Of a stretch of 64,000 nucleotides of DNA, positions 39,001-45,786 are shown piece by piece (positions within the stretch are counted from its first letter, which is position 1; every line of letters begins with the position of its first letter). Both the position numbers and the translations under genes were made by a program. This DNA is from Bryobacterales bacterium (GTDB lineage: Bacteria; Acidobacteriota; Terriglobia; Bryobacterales; Bryobacteraceae): the NCBI GenBank assembly GCA_003142185.1, contig PLOR01000102.1, positions 4,523 through 68,522 on the forward strand, in the 5' to 3' direction. Below the pieces are notes generated by a model. That model did no database searches and was not told the DNA's origin. It saw nothing but the letters and a program-made list of their open reading frames with translations.

Positions 39001-41734
39001 CCCGAGTGATCATGCCTGCGGTGCTCACCCTATAGACGGTGTGCAATTGCTGACTCGAAAAGTAGAAGCCGCCGGCGGAGTCCGAGACGATTCCGGACAA
39101 GACCGGAATCGATGCTCCGGATGCGGGGGCTTCGGTTGCTGGCATCTGCTCTCCGGCCAGAGTGGAGACCACGAACGGCCCGCCCTGTTGGACTGGGAAC
39201 GCCTCGCCGCCGATCAAAACGAATCCGGTTCGAAAGGCACCCGCCGAATTGGCCGCCACAGAAAAAGAAACCGTGCCGTTGCCGGAGCCGCTTGAGTTCG
39301 GCGAGGGAGTCAGCCAGGAGGCAGTGCCAGATGCGATCCACGAACATCCGCTCGAAGCGGCGACGGTCACTTGGCCGGAGCCGCCCGCAAGTCCGAACGT
39401 TTGGCCAGCCGGTGCGAGGGTGAAAGCGCAACTGGTTCCAGGGACGGTCCACTCGCCAACCGCGAAGTCTCCGGTGTTGCTGTTGAGATCCTGGGCCCCG
39501 GCGACGAAGCGCAGTGTCCCGTTCAGCGGTGCCGCGAAGGACATGTTCAGCGTCACCGTCAGATCGTTGCCCGAGGACGTGATCGAACTGCCGTCGGAAT
39601 AGACGGTACATGGTCCGTAGGAGATGCTGGCGTCGGCCACGGGCAAATAAATGGCCGAAGAGCCAGCAAAGGAGATCATGCCTCCAGGAGTTGCGAATAG
39701 TTGGCACACACCAGGCACGCCAATCCCGACATCAAGAATCTCCGACGCGCCGGCCGAGTCGCTGAAGTGGAACGTTAGCTGTCCGGAGGAGCCGGAGCCG
39801 TTTTGTGGGCTCATACCTTCGATGGTCAGCGTTCCTTCACCTTGAGAAATCCCGACGCTCTGGCGCCCGACGTCGATCGAGCCGCTAAGAGGAGAACCGC
39901 CGCCGTTGGCTGCGACTGTGAAACCGATGGACCCGTTCCCAAAACCGCTGGGCGCGCTGTGCAACGTAATCCAGCTCGGCGTAGCCGATGCCGACCACGA
40001 ACATGTGGCCGGTGCGGTTACCGTGATGGTGCCCGTGCCTCCGTTTGAAGGGAACCTAGTGGGCGAAACTTGCAGCGCAGCGCACTGCGAATCGTAGTCG
40101 ACCGTGATGGAAAGTCCCTGCGGCGTGGCGCTGTTCACCGTCAGCGTGAGCGGCGAGTACGGATCGGACCAGTTCTCCCCCGGAGTCATCGCGGCCGACG
40201 TGAAATCGTTGGGGCTGCTGATCGGATTGAAATCCAGCAGGTAGGTATGGTACGGATCGTCCAGGGTCGGGTCTCCATAACGGATCAGCGCTCCGGCGAA
40301 GGCGTTGGAGTTCGGGAAGGCGTTCAGCAGCGCGCTGTCGACATCGCCGATCGGTTGGCGGTATTCGACCCACAACCAGGCGCCGCTGGCGGCGTCGCGC
40401 AGAATTCGTAGCGCCCGCAAGCCGTTTGTTTCATATGGCGCGAGCGTGTAAGTGCCCGGAGCGGAGACCTCCTGATAGTCGCCGGGATGCAGCCACCCCA
40501 GCAGATAACTATGTTCCGCGGCGAATTGACCCTGGGAATTAGCCTCACCGAAGCCCATCACCGTGTAGAAGTCGCCGTACTCAACGGTGGTGCCAGGCAC
40601 GTTGAGCGCTCCGAGTGGGATTGCCCCATAGTCGTCGCTATTTGTGTGGTGCAAACCCAAACCGTGGCCAAGCTCGTGGACCGCCGCTCCGAGCCCAAAT
40701 GACTGCACATCGGCGTTAAATGGCAGCCACTCTTCCGAAGCCGTGAAGGTCTTGGATGGAGAGGTGGCGATTTCACACCCAAGTGTGCTCATTCCGCCGA
40801 AATCGCAGCCGCTGGAAAGGACAGGGAAGACGACTTCCACGCGGGTGATGGTGCTGAAATCCACGGACGAGTCGGCCGCGGCCAATGCCGCCGCGAAGAG
40901 TTCGCTGGCCTGGTCGCAGGTGTAATCCTGGCTCAAGGCAAAAGGCCCGAACACGTTGCCGGTGGCAGAAATCTGACCGTGCGACATCTCGTTCCACCAG
41001 CCATTCAGCGTCATATTGCCGGGCGATTGCGTGGGATCGCCGAAAAACGCTTGCCGGACGGCATCCATCGTGTAGCCTGGCGGCAGGGTGGGAGCCGACG
41101 GCATGGTAACCACGATCACGGCAATGTTCTGCGGGCCGGTGGTGGTGCATTGCTGCACGGTTGCGCTTGCCGCAGCGGTATCGCCGAGCGTCCGAACGGC
41201 GATGTGCCCTCCCAGCGCGACCCCGGTGACCTTCACCGATGCGCCGGGGCGCCATTTGCTCTGCGCGGGCGAGACGATGTCGTACATCCGTCCGGCTGTC
41301 GAGAGCACCCAGCGCGTGCTGCTGCGATGGTGCTCGAAGTCATCCGCGATGACCTTCCCCAGCGTGCCCGTCCATTCGCCGCTGGTCTCTAGGGTGTCCG
41401 CGGGAGCCGATGCGCGCAGCCTCTTCGCGATGTCCGCCGGCAGCACAAGCTGGGCGGCCAGGGCCGGGTCGGACGCCATCAGTTGGGACAGCACCGAGGC
41501 GCGCGTCTCCAGAACGTCGGCCAGCCACGACGGCTCTAGCGTTGCCGAGGCGCTCAGAGCGAGCTCGGCATTCAGTGCCTTCACCTGCGCTGCCAGCTCA
41601 TCCGGCGTCGGGGATTGCTGGCACAGGACAGAAACTGGCGCAACGAGTGCACACAAGAGAAAGCCCAGACGATGCCCAGCGCGAAGGAAAGCCTTCTTTG
41701 GCAAACCATCCACCCAGAACGGGAAGTCGGTCAC
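36062..41734 (-). CDS. Giant secreted metalloprotease/NHL-repeat protein with TIGR03437 end
   Basis: 1890 residues from GTG 41734 (GGAGG 9 bases upstream). Order: signal peptide (HRLGFLLCALVAPVSVLC); an M6-like zinc metalloprotease domain (about 140-500) with HELGHGLGLHH near residue 335, the HExxHxxGxxH signature; BACON-like beta domains (SNGGTGTITVTAPATCSW; later GGSGQVTVAASSGCSWI); about eleven NHL-type repeats (about 870-1510) of the form GYSGDGGPAT ... GNLYIADTGNNRIRKV; a DUF11-like domain (GKFVTGQSGSYAVTISNA); and TIGR03437 (NAASFQPGIEDGSWVSIFGT ... PGDVLELYATGLGATN). An extracellular protease with a beta-propeller for binding is inferred. No neighbour on this strand within 470 bases. 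Confidence 0.9.
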   Translation of the reverse strand: MTDFPFWVDGLPKKAFLRAGHRLGFLLCALVAPVSVLCQQSPTPDELAAQVKALNAELALSASATLEPSWLADVLETRASVLSQLMASDPALAAQLVLPADIAKRLRASAPADTLETSGEWTGTLGKVIADDFEHHRSSTRWVLSTAGRMYDIVSPAQSKWRPGASVKVTGVALGGHIAVRTLGDTAAASATVQQCTTTGPQNIAVIVVTMPSAPTLPPGYTMDAVRQAFFGDPTQSPGNMTLNGWWNEMSHGQISATGNVFGPFALSQDYTCDQASELFAAALAAADSSVDFSTITRVEVVFPVLSSGCDFGGMSTLGCEIATSPSKTFTASEEWLPFNADVQSFGLGAAVHELGHGLGLHHTNSDDYGAIPLGALNVPGTTVEYGDFYTVMGFGEANSQGQFAAEHSYLLGWLHPGDYQEVSAPGTYTLAPYETNGLRALRILRDAASGAWLWVEYRQPIGDVDSALLNAFPNSNAFAGALIRYGDPTLDDPYHTYLLDFNPISSPNDFTSAAMTPGENWSDPYSPLTLTVNSATPQGLSITVDYDSQCAALQVSPTRFPSNGGTGTITVTAPATCSWSASATPSWITLHSAPSGFGNGSIGFTVAANGGGSPLSGSIDVGRQSVGISQGEGTLTIEGMSPQNGSGSSGQLTFHFSDSAGASEILDVGIGVPGVCQLFATPGGMISFAGSSAIYLPVADASISYGPCTVYSDGSSITSSGNDLTVTLNMSFAAPLNGTLRFVAGAQDLNSNTGDFAVGEWTVPGTSCAFTLAPAGQTFGLAGGSGQVTVAASSGCSWIASGTASWLTPSPNSSGSGNGTVSFSVAANSAGAFRTGFVLIGGEAFPVQQGGPFVVSTLAGEQMPATEAPASGASIPVLSGIVSDSAGGFYFSSQQLHTVYRVSTAGMITRVAGTGELGFSGDDGPALDAKLNSPEGLALDASGNLYIADTGNNCVREVSTGGIITAVAGNSVAGSLGDGGYSGDGGPAISAQLSQPDGVAVDRAGDLFILDQTGAVVREVDPSGTIKTIAGNGTPGYSGDGGPATSAQLFIARGIALDAAGNLYIADTLNNRIRKVDSGGTITTAAGNGAPGYAGDGGPAIQAELRYPGAVAIDASGNLHIADTSNYVIRKVSTAGTITTVAGNGTLGYFGDGGPATSAALSLPVGVTLDNAGNLYIADQANWRIREVSGGNIGTIVGSTFGDSAPAVFGSLNTPNAVAKDKNGNVYVADTGHNSVRKIAADGTITTLAGTGVAGYSGDGGPAVSAQLNQPRGVATDTSGAVYISDSGNSRIRIVAADGMIATVAGSGTAGYSGDGGPAAQAQLRGPSGMAVDSRGNFYLADSGNNVIRKVSATGTITTVAGNGTFGYAGDGGPATAAELSLPSAIAVDSVGSLYIADSNNSVVRKVDTNGTITTVAGNGVSGYSGDGGSATSAQFSSPLGVAVDSAGDLYIADAGNNRIRMVNPAGVIDTVAGNSDVNWYYAGDGGVPTNATLSYPTGLFLDSSGNLYIADQFYNEVRVLIPSGLQPIFTVQSAHTGKFVTGQSGSYAVTISNAAYAGSTSGPVTFTASVPTGMTVTSLSGAGWNCSANQCTRSDALVGGASYPPVTVAVAITATAGNQATPQFSVSGGGGIAAGVGDFTVIAPAPSIAAVLNAASFQPGIEDGSWVSIFGTNLSNSTRAWQSSDFVAGSLPTTLDGVSVTIAGLPAALSYISPTQLNVQVPLTGQTGPVSVVVTNNTVVSPAAFATISPEAPGVFTFGPGGNKYAAAVVLNNDGTYDYLGPAGLFGSATTTRPARPGDVLELYATGLGATNPSVPPGTLFSGAAPLVGSATVMIGGASAQPIWAGLVEPGLYQLNVTVPNVPTGDQPLLVEVDGATSQPDVFVTVGQ

Positions 41735-42205
41735 GACGGGGCACCTCCAAAGGATTACAGTAGCCCGCTCAGCCTGAAACATCAATCTGGAGATTGCCCG
41801 CTTGTCGGTTGAGGGTGACAATACTCGCGCTTCGTCAGGTGGCTGCGGCGAGACAGCGAGAATAGCACCTTCATGACAGCCTTACGCCCGCCGCCGGCAA
41901 ACTCTCCGGCGCTTTGGGAGATCAGTCCTGGGAAGTCCGGCACACGTCAACTGGACGGGAAGGCCCGACCTCGCGGATGTGCACGGGAAAACCGCTACCG
42001 ATAACCCGAAATATCGCTGCGGCTAGTTTTTGCCGCGGCTGATCTGCGGAGTTGATGGCTGGCCGCAGGCGCGAGGAGCGCCCCGTGCCTCTCACAACCT
42101 CGAATGGGGACTGCCTCCGACTGGATGCCTGACCGTCCCGCTCCAGCACAGCATGGCTGTGCAACCGAAGTGGATGAGCGAAGTCGACGGACATGGGGAA
42201 GCATC
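41735..42205. other. Spacer with dispersed repeat, no gene
   Basis: 471 bases hold the upstream region of the giant secreted gene and repeat F (41981-42018). No coding sequence is supported. Confidence 0.55.
41981..42018 (+). repeat. Dispersed intergenic repeat, copy F
   Basis: Reads GCACGGGAAAACCGCTACCG then ATAACCCGAAATATCGCT. The GCACGGG lead-in is shared with copy A. Confidence 0.5.
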
Positions 42206-43099
42206 CTAAACTACGAGTTCTGCCCTATTGATGCCGGTCTCTTGCTTCAAGCGTATGGCAGAGAGGATGCGAACATGTCTGTTGTGATAGCTGCGTAACC
42301 AGGCCGCCTTCGCTCTGCGATTGCGTCCTTCCCGCGTGCGCCCATCCAGAGCGCCGGATTCACTCAGCTGGCGCAAGACGAGCGACCGATGATGCAGGAT
42401 GAACTTGCCGTACTGGGAATAATCATCGGAATTATCGAGTGCATAGCGCAGATAGTCTACGAACCAATTGCCGTCTACATCTCTCCTGATTAGCCGCCGT
42501 ATGTAGGCCATCTCCTGTTTGTAATCGTGCGCCCTCAACACGGGAAGCTTCTTAAGACCCTGCAGCACGAGCTGATCGACAATTATACGAGGAAAGATCG
42601 CGCGCTTCGATTCAAGCAAGTAAGCGGTAGCCAACGCCGGTCCAAACACTAGGTCACGGTCCACCGTGATATCGCCTAACGTCACTGCACCACGTATTAA
42701 GACATTCTTGGATGCGAGATTGACTTGAATATCAGCCAGGTCAGACAACTCGTAAAAAACGACCCCCAGCCGGTGCTTCAGATTGACCTCACTCAGTATT
42801 GGTACTGTGCGCAAGACCAAGTCTGAAAAATTGACGAAGGTCCATCCAAATTCCTCTTCAGCGTCTATGTCTGGCCTCGAAAACCGCCGTGTGGTCTGCA
42901 GGATCTCGGCGACCTTCCCAGCGTCAGATCCGGCGTCGCCGAGCAATGTCTTCATGCCAAGAATATCGAAGTAGGATACGATCGATGGCCGGTATTCGAA
43001 TGGTTTGTCGGATGGCTCTGTCTCAGCCGCAGATGGCAGTGGGCCCGTGATCGCTTTGCGGGTCGCGGCAGGCACTCGCTCGACACTATCGTCCTGCAT
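42206..43099 (-). CDS. Class III nucleotide-cyclase-like protein (Pycsar-type candidate)
   Basis: 297 residues. SYFDILGMK (D45) matches the FxDIxG opening of class III cyclases; NFSDLVLRT (D93) stands where the second metal aspartate is expected. It continues with LIRGAVTLGDITVDRD and LVFGPALATAYLLESKR, then PRIIVD, which follows the cyclase pattern of an Rxx strand, a FG turn and an AxxLE helix. Stand-alone cyclases of this shape make cCMP or cUMP in the Pycsar antiphage system and signal to a membrane or TIR effector. The gene upstream on the same strand encodes a small membrane protein. N-terminal 35 residues are disordered; the C-terminus is basic and helical. Cyclase activity is inferred. 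Confidence 0.6.
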   Translation of the reverse strand: MQDDSVERVPAATRKAITGPLPSAAETEPSDKPFEYRPSIVSYFDILGMKTLLGDAGSDAGKVAEILQTTRRFSRPDIDAEEEFGWTFVNFSDLVLRTVPILSEVNLKHRLGVVFYELSDLADIQVNLASKNVLIRGAVTLGDITVDRDLVFGPALATAYLLESKRAIFPRIIVDQLVLQGLKKLPVLRAHDYKQEMAYIRRLIRRDVDGNWFVDYLRYALDNSDDYSQYGKFILHHRSLVLRQLSESGALDGRTREGRNRRAKAAWLRSYHNRHVRILSAIRLKQETGINRAELVV

Positions 43100-43306
43100 C
43101 TTTAGAACTGCACCTTAACATCATTGCAGATGGTTGTGTGGGTTAACGGCGCGGGAACCGCTCGCATCGATATCACCACGTATGACTCCGTTTTTGTGCC
43201 CAACGGCGCAAGCGGCCCTTTTCGGTCGCCCGTCGCCAATGCTTGGCCAACTTCCGGATATGGCAGGATTCCTCTGGAGCATCTGGGGCGCGCGCTTTCG
43301 GGACCC

Positions 43307-43833
43307 CTAACGTAGTGTCAGCCCAACCAAAACGCCCCAGAATCCGACGAATAGCGCCGAAAGAAGGGTCATCATGAGCGTGACTGAGGGTTTCAATAAG
43401 ACGAGGCGTGAATACCCGCGATGAATTAAGCCGCGCTTTCGAGACTTGAGACCCTGTTGGACGTCCTCTTGAATTGTCTCCCAAGAAGCTGAAAACAGGT
43501 CCATCTTGGGGCGGAGCTGCTCCTCGACGAGACGCAGACGATGCTCCCATCGAGCCTGCCAGAATTTGCTCCCGAGATTAACCGCGACCCACAGGAGCCC
43601 GACGACGAATCCGAAAACTGCAAGTGGCAAGCCATACTTGTGATCCTTAAGGGAAAAGAATCCCGCTGCCGTGGCTGTGCTCAGTACTATTATAAGAAGT
43701 AGTTTGAGCGCTGCCAAAACAGCGTTATCTCAAGGTTGCGAGCTTCCCTAGCAACTCGGTACGCTTCAAGATTAATTACTTCTGGATCGTGGTTTCCAGA
43801 TTTGTCTGTCTGGACCGACGTCTTAGGTGACAT
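43307..43833 (-). pseudogene. Small membrane protein (RipA-like, effector candidate) broken by a -1 frameshift
   Basis: A well-placed start (ATG 43833 with GGAGG 6-7 bases upstream) opens a frame that runs 47 residues (VINLEAYRVAREARNLEITL, FWQRSNYFL) and stops at TAA 43692-43690. The -1 frame continues without a gap: IIVLSTATAAGFFSLKDHK, YGLPLAVFGFVVGLLWVAVN, GSKFWQARWEHRLRLVEEQL, then a last membrane helix (TLLSALFVGFWGVLVGLTL). Joined, this is a 170-180-residue protein with three hydrophobic segments around a polar middle. The RNLEITLFW and GSKFWQxxWE signatures recall RipA-family membrane proteins, as far as I remember them. The break is a lesion or a sequencing error; no classical slippery heptamer is present. 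Confidence 0.6.
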
Positions 43834-43916
43834 ACGAATCCTCCCGCGCACACACAAACGCAGCTTCCCGCAGAACGCCGAAGCATACCGTAACACACCT
43901 TGCCACTCGAAGCGAT

Positions 43917-43948
43917 TGGCCATCCGTCCACCTGGCCATCCGTCCACC
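43917..43948. promoter_or_regulatory. Two tandem copies of a 16-base unit between divergent genes
   Basis: TGGCCATCCGTCCACC occurs twice back to back, exactly. It sits 84 bases upstream of the membrane-protein start and 110 bases upstream of the recombinase start, in their divergent spacer. It could be an operator for either gene or a recombinase site. Confidence 0.5.
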
Positions 43949-44057
43949 ACAGTCGTTTCTGGAGGACAAACAGGTTTTCCGTAGTTCGCTTGCTGTCCCG
44001 GCCGCCGCGAGGTAAGGTCCACATGACTGCCGATAATGCCCATTATGAGGACCCTAA

Positions 44058-44984
44058 ATGAATGATTTGATTGTAGTTCCGCAAACGAGACAGTGGCACA
44101 AGCTCAAGGCGCTGGTGCTGGACAGCGTCTCCTCTCCGATCACCAAGCGCGTATACAACCTCGGCCTCGACGAGTTCTTCGCCTGGCTGTCCGTCCAGGA
44201 GCCCCGGCCCGGCTTCACCAAGGCCACGGTGAGCGCCTGGCGCGTGGCGCTCGAGGCCCGCGGCCTCGGCGCGGTCTCGATCAACGTGCGGATCACCGCA
44301 GTGCGCAAGCTGGCGGTCGAAGCGGCCGACAACGGGTTGCTGGCGCCGGAACTGGCCAACGGGATCACGCGCGTGAAGGGGGTGGCGTCCAAAGGCGTCC
44401 GTTTGGGAAACTGGCTTTCCGTGCGGCAGGCGCAGACGCTGCTGAATGCTCCGGACATCACCACCACCAAAGGACTCCGCGACCGAGCCATCCTCGCCGT
44501 GCTGCTAGGCTGCGGGTTGCGGCGCTCCGAGGTAGCGGCCTTGACCATGGGACACATCCAGCAGCGGGATGGGCGCTGGTGCATCGTGGATCTCCTCGGA
44601 AAGCACGGGCGAGTCCGGACGATCCCGATGCCGACGTGGGTGAAGGTGGCGATTGACGCATGGACGGGAGCCGCCGGCGTTTCCGAGGGGCCGGTGTTCC
44701 GCTCCATGAACCGAGGCGACCAAGCCCAAGCTGCCGCTCTGAGCGAAAAGGTCGTCTGGCAGTTGCTTCAGCCGTACGCAATGGCCGCGGGTGTTCCCGG
44801 AATTGCGCCCCACGACTGTCGTCGCACATGCGCGAAGTTGTGCCGTGCCGCTGGCGGCGAACTGGAACAGATCCAACTGCTGCTGGGCCATGCGTCGGTT
44901 CAGACGACCGAGCGGTACCTCGGCACTAAGCAGGATCTCGTGAACGCACCAAACGACGGGATCAAATTAAGGGTGGCGCTATAG
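44058..44984 (+). CDS. Tyrosine recombinase (XerC/D-like integrase)
   Basis: 308 residues. The N-terminal SAM-like core-binding domain (PITKRVYNLGLDEFFAWLSV) is followed by the catalytic domain with Arg in LGCGLRRSEVAALTMG, His-x-x-Arg in PHDCRRTCAKL, and His/Tyr in LLGHASVQTTERYLG. All catalytic residues are present. Such lone recombinases are common next to accessory cassettes and could have moved the adjacent defence genes. It is distinct from the integrase at 63010, which has a different N-terminus. Confidence 0.92.
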   Translation: MNDLIVVPQTRQWHKLKALVLDSVSSPITKRVYNLGLDEFFAWLSVQEPRPGFTKATVSAWRVALEARGLGAVSINVRITAVRKLAVEAADNGLLAPELANGITRVKGVASKGVRLGNWLSVRQAQTLLNAPDITTTKGLRDRAILAVLLGCGLRRSEVAALTMGHIQQRDGRWCIVDLLGKHGRVRTIPMPTWVKVAIDAWTGAAGVSEGPVFRSMNRGDQAQAAALSEKVVWQLLQPYAMAAGVPGIAPHDCRRTCAKLCRAAGGELEQIQLLLGHASVQTTERYLGTKQDLVNAPNDGIKLRVAL

Positions 44985-45304
44985 TGACACACGTCTGCGC
45001 ACCTTGCACCATCACAGCGAGTCTGCCGCATGTCACGGCATTGACGGTCCGCTTCGGGGAGGTTTCGGCTCGCTTCGGATAACGACGACGGTGAACTTGC
45101 GACGAGGGCTGAGATTGCACCGACAGCGGCGAGGAGCGGAGAGCGCAGCCAACGCCACCCCGGCTATCCTCTTCGAATCGCCTTACGGGGCGGCGAACGG
45201 CTGACGGCGGTCGTCCACCCAGTTCTTCAGTTCCGCTCCATCTGCCCCACAAAGGTGGTACCGTAATGCCTTCACGGCCTTTGTTTGCTCAGCCGCATAC
45301 GGAT
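44985..45304. other. Spacer, nothing recognised
   Basis: 320 bases after the recombinase. ORFs are short on both strands and have no ribosome site. A recombinase target could lie here but no clear inverted repeat is visible. Confidence 0.5.
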
Positions 45305-45454
45305 ATGACCGACACCTCGAAGCCTATTGTTCGGTTTGAGACCAGTTCCGCCGCAAGAAAAGTGCAGAAGAAGGCCGTGGCCGGCGCCAAGGAGCAGACA
45401 ATCAAGCTCGCTATTCGCCTCAACGAAGGCACCAACGACGCGGACGAATCGTGA
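45305..45454 (+). CDS. Possible very small protein
   Basis: 49 residues from ATG 45305 (MTDTSKPIVRFETSSAARKV, ending RLNEGTNDADES), basic in the middle and acidic at the end. No family recognised. Listed because it reads like a soluble protein and lies just upstream of the kinase operon. Confidence 0.3.
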   Translation: MTDTSKPIVRFETSSAARKVQKKAVAGAKEQTIKLAIRLNEGTNDADES

Positions 45455-45786
45455 CAGTTCGATGAACATTCTGGTCAATACGGCTCTCGCGCACTGGTTG
45501 GCCAACAAGGGGGGTACTGCGGTTGGGGTGACGGCTGGAACAGTGCGGTTCCGAGCTTGTGGCCACTGCGGGAGACGGAACACCATCGATCCCGTTCGTA
45601 GGCCTTTCAAACATCAGCATCGGGCGTTTTACGTCCAGTTGACGTGGAGGGGACATCCCGGTGAGTCAAGCCGTGCATATGAGCCGAGCGATCAATGCTT
45701 TGCCAGGTCGTGTCTCAAACACGAACCTGCACCTGTGAATCCACGGCGACTAATGCCGGAAAGGGGTCACGATAATCAGGTGACAG
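45455..45786. other. Spacer upstream of the GHKL/histidine-kinase gene
   Basis: 332 bases. An open frame from 45462 reads MNILVNTALAHWLANKG and has a CGHCGRRN cysteine pair, but the remainder is low quality and runs into the next start; it is not annotated as a gene. The promoter of the downstream two-gene operon must lie here. Confidence 0.4.

Noticed and set aside
43248-43275. Possible eighth dispersed-repeat copy (CTTCCGGATATGGCAGGA)
   Set aside because: It matches only the first half of the core, with an extra base; too weak to count.
43690-43833. Programmed -1 frameshifting in the membrane-protein gene
   Set aside because: No X-XXY-YYZ slippery heptamer and no obvious downstream stem; a lesion or sequencing error explains it more simply.
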